Source of the DNA: Dromiciops gliroides
Taxonomy: Eukaryota > Chordata > Mammalia > Microbiotheria > Microbiotheriidae
DNA length: 64,000 nucleotides
Reading direction: 5' to 3'
Assembly: GCF_019393635.1 (NCBI RefSeq)
Contig: NC_057861.1
Coordinates: 61,506,532 to 61,570,531, forward strand
Shown here one piece after another: positions 22,320-32,130 of the stretch (positions within the stretch are counted from its first letter, which is position 1; every line of letters starts with the position of its first letter). Made by a program: the position numbers and the translations under genes. The notes beneath the pieces were generated by a model that was given only the letters and a program-made list of their open reading frames with translations, had not been told where the DNA came from and did no database searches.

Positions 22320-23060
22320 GCAAAATAATTACACAGGGATGAAGGAGTACTGACAGCTTGGAAGAATTAGGAAAGTCATCTCATAGGAGATAGCAGCAAA
22401 GTTGAACCTGTAAAGGATGCTAGGGAGGTTAAGAGGCAGAGAAATGAAGAGAAAAAACACTCCAAGAACAAAGGCACAGGAGGAAAAAAAGGAGATGAAA
22501 GAACTATATACAGGGACCAGCAAGTAAACACTATTTAGTTGGAGTGTAGATAATAGCTCAAGAGACATTTGTGATCCATAGAGTAAGATGTCCTGACACC
22601 AGATTATGAAGGACTTTTCATGCCAGAGTAAACATGTCAGAATAACAAGTACTTCTTGACTCCAGCTGAATGGCCTGAGTAGAAAAATACTGAGGATATG
22701 AAATTGTCAAGACTTGGCAACTGATTAGATACAGAGAGGTGAGAAAAGATGAGGGTGACTCCCAGTTTTCACCCCTGAAGGCTTTGGAAGAATAGTGGTG
22801 ACCTGAACAAAAACAAGTGAGGAGGAAGAGGAGGAGGTTTAGGGGGATAGATCATGTGAACCGCCTATAGCGGGGCAAGGTAGAGATAACTAGGAGTTAG
22901 TTTGTGATGCACAACCGGATCTCAGGAGAGAGATGAAGGCTGGATGTGTAGACTTTGGAGGCATTGGCAATTGAACCTACAGTTGAAACCTAGAAATTGA
23001 TGAGAGCATGTTTATAGAGAGAAGAGCAAGCCTCAAAGGTGGGGGTTTACCTGCACATAG
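22320..23060 (+). repeat. Old dispersed repeat, family not named
   Basis: 'tgaaggacttttcatgccag', 'gactcccagttttcacccc' and 'ggaagaatagtggtgacctg' resemble a dispersed mammalian repeat also seen near 16310 and 56440. No coding frame survives. Confidence 0.35.
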
Positions 23061-23221
23061 GGGGCCAGACATAATGTACCAATAACAACTCTAGTGCATA
23101 TTCAGTTCCCCTCTTTGCAACCCTGCCAAGTTAGGTAATGCAATTGTCTCCCTTTTACAGATCAGGAAAACAGGACCATGGAAGTTTTCATAGTAAAGCA
23201 CACAAATAACAGCTTACATTT

Positions 23222-23364
23222 TTTGTGTGGGGGACAATGAGGGTTAAGTGACTTGCCCAGGGTCACACAGCCAGTAAGTGTCAAGTGTCTGAGGCCAGAT
23301 CTGAACTCAGGTCCTCCTGAATCCAGGACTGGTGTTTTATCCACTGTGCCACCTAGCTGCCCCC
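23222..23364 (-). mobile_element. tRNA-derived marsupial SINE
   Basis: Reverse SINE flanked by 'cagcttacattttt' on both sides. Confidence 0.88.
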
Positions 23365-23407
23365 TTCAGCTTACATTTTTAGGACACTTTATAGCATCTT
23401 AACTGCC

Positions 23408-23888
23408 TGTGAGGGAAAACAATCCTCTTCTCAATAATTCTCAGGAACTCAGCATTGATGTGACAAAGGCTCTTTTATTTCCTTCTCAGGAGGAGGTACC
23501 CTAGTGTGCAGCTAGTGGGTGCAAAGAAAGGGGGCTTGCAGGCCCTGTTTTATACCCTAGTCCCTAACATGAATGGACCCTCCCCTTTTTCATCATTGGT
23601 CCAATTACTCAAGAGTTACAATCTATACACAAAAACTAGGTAATCAGAACACAGTATTCCCATCCCTCTTCCTTATATGGGTATAACTCAGGAGTGGACC
23701 TTATTCCTCCTTATTTGGACACAACTCCAAAGTAGACCTTATTGAGACCAGAGCTCCTTGAACCATGTGATTTTGTTAGCCAGAGAGGGAGGAGGGGATA
23801 TGAGACCTTTGTTCTAAAAACAGGTCAGGAGGAGTATGATTGACTGTTATATCTTCATTGAGAGAAGACAACTACCCATTTTCTCACA
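23408..23888 (-). mobile_element. 3' LTR of ERV-A
   Basis: Bounded by TGTGAG...CTCACA, a perfect terminal inverted repeat, 481 bases long. On the minus strand TATAAAA lies near 23548-23554 and AATAAA at 23474-23479, about 75 bases apart, giving the U3-R-U5 order expected for an LTR read leftwards. It abuts the polypurine tract. Confidence 0.85.
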
Positions 23889-23902
23889 ATCCCTCCTCTT
23901 TA
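23889..23902 (-). other. ERV-A polypurine tract
   Basis: The minus strand reads AAAGAGGAGGGATT directly before the LTR start TGTGAGAA. This is the priming site for plus-strand DNA synthesis. Confidence 0.8.
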
Positions 23903-23994
23903 TTTTTTACTATTGGGCTCCTCTCATTCAATTTATTGAATATCTCCTGCCTCTTGGTCTAAATCTGGGGATATTACCATTTGAGTGTTTGCCT

Positions 23995-24645
23995 TTACTT
24001 TCCCAAACAAAGGTTACTCACCTTTGTGAGAGAAGTCTCTATTAACCTTTGATTTAACCCTCCAAGGAAGGGAAGGATACAGCATAAAACTCCTGCCACT
24101 ATAATGAGAGTGGTGAGGATTGAGGCAGTGAAACCTTTCCATTTCCCAAACCAGGATTCCATCCATCCCATACAGGTGGTGTCATCCCCTGAATTTTCTG
24201 CTAATTCCTCAGCCAATGTACTTAAGCCTTTCAAGGCTCTAGTTATTGAACCATCAGGGATAGTATTATTTGGGACAAAGGTATAGCATTGGCCACCCAG
24301 CATGACACACACTCCCCCTTTTTCTGCTAACATCATATCAAGGGCTATTCTGTTTTCCCAAGCCATTTTGCTAGTTGCAGCCAGTTGTTCAGAAATATCC
24401 TGTACCACATCCCTAGTGTAATTGATAAACCTCTACTGCTTCCAATCTACATTTTTAGTTATGGTTACCCACCATAAGAGAGATTCTGGCACACCCCATG
24501 GGACTCCTATGCTGTCTAGGTAGATTGAAGCATCAGATGACTCTTTTTGCCCCTCTGGGCTGCGTTTCTTTCTTGATTTAGACTCAGATTCAGAGAAATA
24601 CTCAGATGCTATGGTAAAGAGGGAGCCAGCCACACCAACCCACAA
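23995..24645 (-). pseudogene. ERV-A env, transmembrane subunit remnant
   Basis: Contains a furin-like basic site (SRKKRS, near 24580), a gammaretroviral-type ectodomain segment with C-X6-C at 24286-24309, and a hydrophobic anchor (TASILTTLIIVAGVLCCILP). One in-frame TAG (24433-24435) splits an otherwise continuous frame. The residue after C-X6-C is Tyr, where the gamma-type family usually has a second Cys. The segment between the cleavage site and the ectodomain looks shortened. Non-functional. Confidence 0.88.
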
Positions 24646-25650
24646 GTCCCAGCCCAGTTAGGGGGTAAGGTTGGTCTTAACACTTTTCCACCACAATACC
24701 ACCATAGGTCGGCTCAGGGGAAGATCAGGGATGAAAAATCTACCGAGTTGTTCTCAGTTACTTCCCATGTTTGGACACAACTCATATTACCCAAGACCAG
24801 AAAACCCTCTCTCACCCATCTGGAGAGGCAGGCAGGATGGTTTCCTGGGACTCCAAAGGTGGGTATGATCTTTTCTGCTGTCTTTTTTTACAGGGAAAAG
24901 TAGCTGCAAATCCCTGCAACTCTCATCCTTTGCCAACCCATTCTGGTATAATTGAAGGAGACACAGGAACCCCTTCCAGGCTAAAATCTGGATTTAGAGT
25001 GTGGGCAGCTGATCTTCCCAAAGCTCTGACCCATCCCATCCAAGCATTTGAATCTCTGTACCCAGTCTCTGTCTCCACTGTCTGTCTCACATCCTTAACT
25101 TCAATGGTCAGTAACTCAGGAGTTTCAGGGTTTCCTAATTCCCCCTCTGGACTCAGGTTATTTCCAGAGTCTTAAAAGGATAGGGGGATGTAAGATCCAT
25201 GGGATTTTCAAAGGATATTCTTCTTCTTCCTACGGGGTCAGTTCCTCCTTCTGATGCCGCTATACCAAATCCTTATGTTGCAAAGGTCAGTCTATTTGGA
25301 TCACATTGTTCTTTTTGATATTCATCTCCCTGGATACTTCCCTTAGAGTGTTATAAGTTGGTTATGGGAACATGTATCTCATAATCTCTAATCCTCTGCT
25401 GTACCCCAAGATCATGGTTACACAGGGTAACCTTACAAGTATCAGATTCTACTGTTTGGACTGACACACTCCATTTTGTAGTGATGTGGTGCATTGGAAT
25501 GGATTCAAGAGCATAACAGTACCAGTTCACCATTCTGGTCCCAATGGTTACTATAAAAAGGAGTGCATGTACCTTCCAGCAGGCCAGAGATGAGTCCTCA
25601 TTCCTCCTTCCCCCCATAATACCCATCCTCTTTGCTCCTCCACTACTCGT
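24646..25650 (-). pseudogene. ERV-A env, surface subunit remnant
   Basis: The first open stretch (25351-25626) begins with an uncharged and hydrophobic leader-like segment (CWKVHALLFIVTIGTRMVNW), consistent with a signal peptide and the SU start. The rest to 24646 is broken by several stops and at least one frameshift. The receptor-binding part cannot be recognised. Confidence 0.65.
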
Positions 25651-25980
25651 TTGCCTGGGCAGCTCCCACTACCCTAAAATGTTACCTCCCTTCCCCCTTT
25701 TTGTATCAAGCTTGGTATATTGGCCTTCTACTCTATGATCTCCAAGATAAAGTTAAGTCCTCCCAATCCCTAATAGCATGCCATACACCAGGGGTCGAAT
25801 ACCCATTCAAACATGATATCCCTCAACAGGTCCCCTCCCAGGTTCATGCCATCAGGCATGAATAATAGATAATAATAGATAAACAGGACAGTATTAATCC
25901 CAACCCAGCCTATGAATCCTACCAGCCCTGCTTTCCTTGACTCCAATTAACAGTGTACATTACATTCTTTTTTTTTTACT
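25651..25980 (-). pseudogene. ERV-A pol-env junction, unreadable
   Basis: About 330 bases between the integrase C-terminus and env. No frame longer than a few dozen codons is retained; an 'aataatagat' direct repeat occurs near 25861-25880. Confidence 0.5.
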
Positions 25981-26270
25981 TTACATTCTTTTAAACTTCA
26001 TCCTCAATCCATCAGATTCCTTATTCACAGTCCACTGCTCATGCTTTGGCTCTGGTTTTTCTTCTGGAAAAGGTGCCCCTTTTACTTGAGAGTGAGTCCA
26101 GTTTTGCTCCTTAGTCCTCACTGCAATGTTGGTGAAAAGTAAAACCAGGAACCCTTCCCAATCAGGTTCCAATTTGTTGCTCTTCCAGACTCTTATCAAT
26201 ACCCAGTCTCCAGACTTTCTACCTTCCCTGAGGAGGGAGGATGCAATAGTATAGGTCCCAATGCATCCAT
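25981..26270 (-). pseudogene. ERV-A integrase C-terminal domain
   Basis: Reads ASSLLREGRKSGDWVLIRVW, then EPDWEGFLVLLFTNIAVRT and WTHSQVKGAP, the SH3-like C-terminal domain of gammaretroviral integrases. It follows the zinc-binding end almost directly, so the catalytic core is missing. Confidence 0.8.
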
Positions 26271-26278
26271 ACCATCTT

Positions 26279-26422
26279 TTTTTTTTGCAGGGCAATGGGG
26301 GTTAAGTGACTTGCCCAGGGTCACACAGCTAGTAAGTGTCAAGTGTCTGAGGCCAGATTTGAACTCAGGTACTCCTGAATCCAGGGCCGGTGCTTTATCC
26401 ACTGCACCACCTAGCCGCCCCC
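26279..26422 (-). mobile_element. tRNA-derived marsupial SINE in ERV-A integrase
   Basis: Reverse SINE with the perfect target duplication 'catccataccatctt' at 26264-26278 and 26423-26437. It is younger than the provirus. Confidence 0.92.
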
Positions 26423-26835
26423 CATCCATACCATCTTAATACATCACACATAGCCTGTGCTCCCAAATGGCTCCCCTGATGCAGAGTGCCCATGAGTTCT
26501 CTCATGATGGCTCTGTTAACCATTTCCCTCTCATTAGGAAGTACCCATTGCCCTCTATCCATGCATTGAGCCCCCACCTCCCTGAGTTTTCCAAACACAT
26601 GTACTATTCCCAAGGCATACTTTGAATCAGTATATATAGTCCCTAAGTCATTGGCCAAGCATTTAAATGCTTGATTCAAATATAGTTCACAAGTTTGTGC
26701 TGACCAGTCATTTGGCAGCCTTCCACTCTCTATGACCATAGCATGGTTCCCATCAATTATAGCATAACCATTATGTGTCCTTCCCACCTAGAGGACCCAT
26801 CTATGAACAAGTTTTTCCCTTGAGTAGGTTTGATA
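26423..26835 (-). pseudogene. ERV-A RNase H and integrase zinc-binding remnant
   Basis: The minus strand shows FIDGSS near 26800 (first catalytic Asp of RNase H), a frameshift, then GYAIIDG, TCELYLNQAFKCLAND and YTDSKYALGIVHVFG (RNase H), followed by HQGSHLGAQAMCDVL (integrase zinc-binding HHCC end). The frame then runs into the SINE. Confidence 0.85.
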
Positions 26836-27640
26836 ATCTATAAGGTTCAAACAATCATGCTCCAAAGGACCATTGTTATCACTGACACCATGCTATAGAA
26901 AAGATGTGAGGTTCAGAGTTTTCCACAGTACCAAGTCATCCTTTTCTAATAAAATTGCCTCATATTTCAAAATTCTAGAATCTGTAAGCCATCTCCCCAC
27001 TTTCTGGTTGAGAATTATTCTAACCTGATGAGTTCCTACCACTAGGGCTCCTTCAAATGTCAGTTTCCTGCTCTCTTTTACTAATGGGGCAGTTGCAGCG
27101 ACTGCCTGGATGCATTCAGTCCATCCCCTTGCTATTGGATCTAGTAATTTTGACAAGAAGGCTGCTGGTCTTTTTTGTCCTCCCCAGACTTGTACCAAAA
27201 CCCCTAAAGCTGTTCCCCTATCTGCATTCACAAATAAGTGAAAAGGTTTTTGTAGAGACAGGATAGCTTGCACTGGGGATTTAGTCAATAATCGCTTTAT
27301 TTCTTCTATCTGCTCTTTTTCTCTTTCTGTCCACCTTGTGGCTCCTCCTCCAACAACTTGATAAAGTGGTTTAGTGAGTTGAGCATAGGAGTCAATCCAT
27401 AGCCTACAATATCCTACCAAGCCCAAGAACTTTCATAGTTCTCTTTTTGTTTTAGGCAGGGGGAGGTGATGGATTCCCATAATCCTTTCAGGGTCTAGTC
27501 TTCTTTCTGCACTTATTAAATATCCTAAATATTTTACTTCCTTCTCAGCATATTGTAACTTGGATTTGGACACTCTTAACCCCTTATCTCCTAAAAAATT
27601 TAGTAGGTCATTGGTTGCTTGTGCTACATCCATCCTTTCC
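26836..27640 (-). pseudogene. ERV-A reverse transcriptase thumb and connection
   Basis: Contains GLVGYCRLWIDSYAQLTKPL, TEREKEQIEEIKRLLT, ADRGTALGVLVQVWGGQKRP and LVVGTHQVRIILNQ, typical of the gammaretroviral RT connection region. A stop at 27433-27435 breaks the frame before GLVGYC. Confidence 0.88.
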
Positions 27641-27806
27641 TCCCTAGCAATCAATAGATCATCAATGGGGCAGTTAGGTGGTGCAGTGGATAAAGCACCG
27701 GCCCTGGATTCAGGAGTACCTGAGTTCAAATCCGACCTCAGATACTTAACACTTACAAGCTGTGTGAACCTGGGCAAGTCACTTAACCCCCATTGCCCCA
27801 CCAAAA

Positions 27807-27886
<80 letters not shown>

Positions 27887-28147
27887 AATAGATCATCAAC
27901 ATATTGGATTTGAGTTATGCCTCTGGATAAATTCAACTCCTGAAGTAATTCTTCTAAAATCTGGCCAAACAAGAGGACTCAGTATAACCTTGTGGGAGTA
28001 CAGTCCACCTGAGTTGCTGCTTCTTCCCAGTCTGGGGACTTTTCCCGTTCAAATGCAAATAGATCCCTGCTTTCAGGATCTAGAATGCTTCCCCTTCAGG
28101 TCCAGTACACTAAACCATGCACTCTCAAGGGGGATTTTACTCAGTAA
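27641..28147 (-). pseudogene. ERV-A reverse transcriptase core
   Basis: The minus strand has the catalytic YVDD at 27892-27903, preceded by GQILEELLQELNLSRGITQI. Further right are DLFAFERE and SAWFSVLDLKG (palm region, first catalytic Asp). One stop and one frameshift lie between these blocks. The SINE at 27667-27887 splits the left part. Confidence 0.88.
27667..27887 (+). mobile_element. tRNA-derived marsupial SINE with (GAAA)n tail in RT
   Basis: Full SINE whose tail has expanded to about 20 GAAA units. The target duplication 'atagatcatcaa' lies on both sides. The insertion falls at the RT active-site codons. Confidence 0.92.
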
Positions 28148-28751
28148 TGTCATGGGGCCCAAAGTACCCCAGAAGTTCTCTGGGGCACATCAAGGAATCT
28201 TCTGGAGAAACTAAACCAGAGGACTGATACACCTTATCTGCTTATCTCTCTAGATAAGCAGAACCAGTTCCGACTGAGCTGACTCTGAGATCCCCACCCT
28301 TCATTTTAGGCCCCCTCAACCCTGGGGCAGTAAGATTAGATGTGGCTGCTTCCTTTGTGTCCTGAAGAGAAAGATGGCTTGAGGGGATCCATAGCCACCT
28401 CGAACCCAATTCCCCCAGCTACCACCAGTGGGGGATGGTCCTCCCTCACTAAAGGAACTTTTCACAGTCAGATGGTCACACAGCCCCCCCCCCATCAGTC
28501 CTCTATAAAAGTACCTGCCAGTCTCCTGCTCAAGGAGATTGGTACCTCAGAGCCACATGCTTTGTTCCATACCTCTCTCCCCATGAGAAGTCCAAGGATT
28601 TCTTTCATGGTTTCCCTTCCCCAACCCCTTCTTCCCTTGCCCCTAAATAAACTACCATCTTATTCTAACTGCTTTTGTGTGCAAGTGGGTGTAATTCTTT
28701 AAAGAGGAATTCCTAAGAACCCCAACCGCTACCCCATTTTCCCCCATAACA
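28148..28751 (+). mobile_element. Solo LTR of family B, copy 1, inside ERV-A RT
   Basis: A 604-base LTR, TGTCATGGGG ... CCCATAACA, with 'ctataaaagtacctgccagt' and AATAAA ('cctaaataaactacc'). It is opposite in orientation to ERV-A. ERV-A pol resumes on both sides with a 4-base offset, as expected for a gamma-type insertion, but the flanks read GTAA and TTTG and do not match. Confidence 0.9.
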
Positions 28752-28953
28752 TTTGGGTATAGGGGTTCAGGACTACAGGGTGTTTGGTTTCTACTATTTT
28801 ATTTACAGCTCTTAAATCTTGTACCAACCTATAGGAACCATCTGATTTTCGGTCAGGCAATATTGGAGCATTGAATAGGGACATACGTGGCTCCAATAGG
28901 CCATCGCATATGAGTCCCTCTATTACAGGGGTCAACCCTTTCCTTCTCTCAAG
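28752..28953 (-). pseudogene. ERV-A reverse transcriptase fingers, segment between two LTRs
   Basis: Contains GLICDGLLEPRMSLFNAPIL, PDRKSDGSYRLVQDLRAVN and KHPVVLNPYT, the RT finger region. It is uninterrupted by stops but stranded between two foreign LTRs. Confidence 0.9.
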
Positions 28954-29567
28954 TGTCATGGGTTGCAGAGCACCCCAGAATTTCTCTGGGGCACACCGAG
29001 GAATCTTCTCCTTGAGAAACTAAACCAGAGGACAGATAACGCCTAGAGGAACCAAATCGGACTGAGCTAGCTTGGGATTCCTACCCTTCATTCTGGTCTC
29101 CCTTACCCTGGGGAGATAAGTTTGGGTGTGGCTTCGGCCTTTGTGTTCTGAAGAGGGATCTGTAGCCACCCCTCACCCAATTCCTTTAGTCACTACCAGT
29201 GGGGGATGGTCCTCCACTGCTCACCCAATTCCCCCAGCTACCACCAGTGGGGGATGGTCCCCTCTCACTAAAGGAACTTTCCACAGGCAGATGGTCCACC
29301 CCCATCAGGCCTCTATAAAAGTACCTTCCAGTCTCCTGTTCGAGGAGATTTGGTACCTCTGAGCCATGTGCTTTATGCCAAATCTCCCCATGAAAAGTCC
29401 AAGGATTTCTTTCATGGTTTCCCTCCCCCCACCCTTCCCTTCCCTTGCTCCTAAATAAACTATCACCTTATTCTAACTACGTTTTGTGTGCAAGAGGGTG
29501 TAATTCTTTAAAGAGGAATTCCCAAGAACCCCAACCCCAAACCGTACCCCATTTTCCCACCATATCA
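28954..29567 (+). mobile_element. Solo LTR of family B, copy 2, inside ERV-A RT
   Basis: A 614-base LTR, TGTCATGGGT ... CCATATCA, flanked by a perfect CAAG duplication (28950-28953 and 29568-29571). The RT frame becomes continuous when the LTR and one CAAG are removed. It contains an internal partial duplication ('caccagtgggggatggtcc' twice, about 29198 and 29242). Confidence 0.93.
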
Positions 29568-29765
29568 CAAGTGAGATTGGATATTGCTGGACCCTCACTA
29601 CTGTGGAGGGATCCTTTAGATTAATCTTAATGGGAGTGATCTGCAGCTTTCCCTGGTTACCCTCACTTGCCCAAACGGAAGGTAGAATATCCTCCTCGTC
29701 TTCCTCCCTCAGAGTTAATAGCCTAGTCACAATTTTGTTTCCCTGTACCTTAAGATTTATTCCTA
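29568..29765 (-). pseudogene. ERV-A reverse transcriptase N-terminus
   Basis: Encodes LREEDEEDILPSVWASEGNQ and KINLKDPSTVVRVQQYPIS, the pro-RT linker and the first RT strand. A SINE separates it from the protease. Confidence 0.8.
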
Positions 29766-29769
29766 TCTC

Positions 29770-29930
29770 GGGTAGCTAGGTGGTGCAGTGGATAAAGCAC
29801 CGGCCCTGAATTCAGGAGGACCTGAGTTCAAATCCAACCTCAGACACTTGTCACTTACTAGCTGTATGACCCTGGGTAAGTCACTTAACCCCCATTGCCC
29901 CGCGAAAAAATAATAATAAAAAAATTGTTT
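29770..29930 (+). mobile_element. tRNA-derived marsupial SINE between pro and RT
   Basis: Full SINE with a TAA-rich tail, flanked by 'tttattcctatctc' and 'tttattcacatctc'. Confidence 0.88.
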
Positions 29931-29933
29931 TTT

Positions 29934-30250
29934 AATTTATTCACATCTCTACTAGCAAATCTCTCCCAAACAGATTCATCCCTGCAGGGATGTACAGAAG
30001 TCTCCCATAAATTTCCTTATTGTTATATTCCAGTCTGGTTGGTTCAAAATAAGGCACAGGGAAGGTTTTCCCTTTTACTCCCACTATCATTAATTTATCT
30101 TGTGTCAGAGTCATTCCAGGTGGATTGACTGCCAAAGAGGATCCCGTGGCCCCTGTATCTATCAGAAAAACCACCTCCTCCCCTCTTGGCCTCACCTTTA
30201 CATTTATCAAGGGCTCCAGGCAGGGGCCCAGAATAAAGAACCCCAGACTT
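29934..30250 (-). pseudogene. ERV-A protease
   Basis: Retroviral aspartic protease with the active site FLIDTGATGSS (Asp at 30157-30159), a flap-like IVGVKGKTF region and the C-terminal LFGRDLL. The open part covers about 89 residues, close to a full protease. The junctions with gag and RT are broken. Confidence 0.88.
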
Positions 30251-30774
30251 CCCTAGTCATCAAACTCCATCAAGGAGAACACTTTGGCCTCCTCTTCACT
30301 ACATGCAGTTCCTCTGCATGTGCCCAATTTTTCCACACTTGAAGCAGGTGAGGGGTTTCCTCTCAGGGCCCCTCCTCCATGGGCTTCCCGGCCCTGCCTC
30401 CCTTGAACTATTTCTCCCATACTTGTCACTGTTGCCTTGATATCTCCTGGGAGATCCCCTGGGGGATTGTTAGCTTCCCTACTATTGCTCATTTCCTGCT
30501 TTCCCAGGATTTCGGTCACAGTAGACACCATAATCCTAGCTTTTTGTTTCTGTTTCTCCTCATCCCTCCTTACAAACACTTTTTGTGCTACCCTCAATAA
30601 TTCCATCTAATGGCTTCTCACTCCACCCCATACCTTTTAAAATTTCTTATTAATATCTGGCCAGGACTTGGCTACAAAGTTTAATTTAAGCATTCCTTGT
30701 GCTAGCTGACTTTCAGGGTCTACACCTCCATACCTCTTATCTGATCTCTCAGTCTCTCTAAAAACACAGAAGAG
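30251..30774 (-). pseudogene. ERV-A gag, nucleocapsid and end of capsid
   Basis: One CCHC zinc knuckle, CFKCGKIGHMQRNC, at 30305-30346, lies in a different frame from the upstream charged stretch (RRDEEKQKQKARIMVSTVTE). A frameshift therefore lies between them near 30350. A single knuckle is typical for gammaretroviruses. Confidence 0.85.
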
Positions 30775-30988
30775 GGGGGCAGCTAGGTGGCACAGTGGAT
30801 AAAGCACAGGCCCTGGATTCAGGAGGACCTGAGTTCAAATCCTGTCTCAGACACTTGACACTTACTAGCTGTGTGACCCTGGGCAAGAAACATTTGACAC
30901 TTTGTGGCCCTGGGCAAGTCACTTAACCCCAATTGCCTCACTAAAACAAACAAACAAAAATAAAATAAAATAAAACAAACAAAAAAAA
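30775..30988 (+). mobile_element. tRNA-derived SINE with internal duplication, in ERV-A gag
   Basis: The 3' part is repeated: 'gtgtgaccctgggcaag' is followed by 'aaacatttgacactttgtgg' and a second 'ccctgggcaagtcactt'. The tail is (AAAAC/AAAAT)n. Flanks are about 'aacacagaag' and 'aactcagaag'. Confidence 0.85.
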
Positions 30989-32037
30989 AAACTCAGAAGG
31001 GGACTCATCCCTCTAGCTGTATCTCAAAGGCTTTATTGAGATTCTGATTCTTTTATTCCTTGTATTATCAATTCCCTTAAGTCCCACGTATGATTCTGGT
31101 GATTCTCATTGTTATTATTCCACCCCAGATCTACATTTGGGAACTTCTGATCAGCCTGGAATACCCCTGGGCCAGGAGCATGGCACCTTTTCCAAATTTC
31201 CATTGCCGCCCTTCTGATTTGCTGTCTTTCCTCCCCAGAAAATAGAATGCTCATAATTGCCATTAACTCCTTCCAGGTCTATATATTGGGACCTAGAAAT
31301 TGATCAAACTGCTCCGCTAATCCAATGGGGTCTTCCAATAAGGGTCTCAATTCTTTCTTAAAATTTCTTATATCTAAGCTGGTTAATGGAGCATCTACAC
31401 CCCCTCCTAATAGAACTTCCCTTAATGGGAACAATCTTTCTTGTTTACTGGCACTGGGTTCCTCTACTTTTGATCCCAGAGGGAAATTCTGGATATCCTT
31501 AGGAAGTTGGCGGGGCTCTCTCTGGAGAGTTCCATGTGGTTTAGGAAAGGTTCCAGAGGATAAGGGGGCTGTAGAACTCAAGGCCCTTTCCCCCTCTTGT
31601 ATTCCAGGTGCTTCCACAACTGGGGGTGGGGGAGCATAGAAGGGAGGGGGCAAGTACTCTAATGGATCCCACTTTGAGCTACTCTCCATGTCCTTAGTTT
31701 CTTTATTTCCTAGGGGAAACAGGCTAGTGTCAGACAGCCATAATTTAGCATATTCCCCTTCTTGATTTTGGGGGTTTTTACTATTTACATAGACATTTAA
31801 GGCTTGGCATACCCAATTTTCATTAGATCCAAATTTGGGCCAAAGGACTGAACATCCCTCAAGGGGAACCCCAGCCCATATTAGGCAACAATATTTTATC
31901 ATTCTCTTTTCACATTTTCCTCTATATCTCTCAAGTTTATCCCAGCTTTGTAATTTGTCTCCCAAAGGGCTGTCTTTGGGAATTTCAGGAAATGTACTTT
32001 CTTCTTTTTCTGTATCACTAGAGGTCGCATTCCCCAT
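30989..32037 (-). pseudogene. ERV-A gag, matrix to capsid
   Basis: Gag starts at 32035-32037 with MGNATSS, a Gly2 myristoylation context. The matrix includes KCEKRMIKYCCLIWAGVPLE. A proline-rich segment carries PPFY (31636-31647), a PPxY late motif. The capsid reads PLREVLLGGGVDAPLTSLDI, NFKKELRPLLEDPIGLAEQF and then, after a frame break at about 31276, IMSILFSGEERQQIRRAAME. This is a gamma-type gag, open from 32037 to about 31279. Confidence 0.9.
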
Positions 32038-32130
32038 ATTAGTTCCTTCAACACAGTCTCTAATGAACCCTTTGAATTCTTGGGAACTACCCCCACCTGG
32101 CACTCCGCTTGGCACGCCTGCCCGATGCCT

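Larger units (their letters stand above)
23408..32130 (-). mobile_element. Degenerate gammaretrovirus-like provirus (ERV-A), 5' LTR missing
   Basis: Read on the minus strand, the order is gag (matrix, PPxY, capsid, zinc knuckle), protease, reverse transcriptase, RNase H, integrase remnants, env (SU, TM), polypurine tract and 3' LTR. The protein types are class I, gamma-like. Every region carries stops or frameshifts, and later insertions interrupt it: two LTRs of another family, and SINEs in integrase, RT, between pro and RT, and in gag. The 5' LTR and primer-binding site are absent; the gag leader runs into a SINE tail near 32130. It is a dead element. Confidence 0.93.

Noticed and set aside
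23995-24645. Domesticated env (syncytin-like) gene
   Set aside because: It has an in-frame stop, a changed C-X6-CC motif and a broken SU region, so no functional envelope is possible.
30251-32037. Domesticated gag gene
   Set aside because: Although gag is open for about 250 codons, it is interrupted by a frame break near 31276, by a SINE and by a frameshift before the zinc knuckle, and has no promoter LTR.
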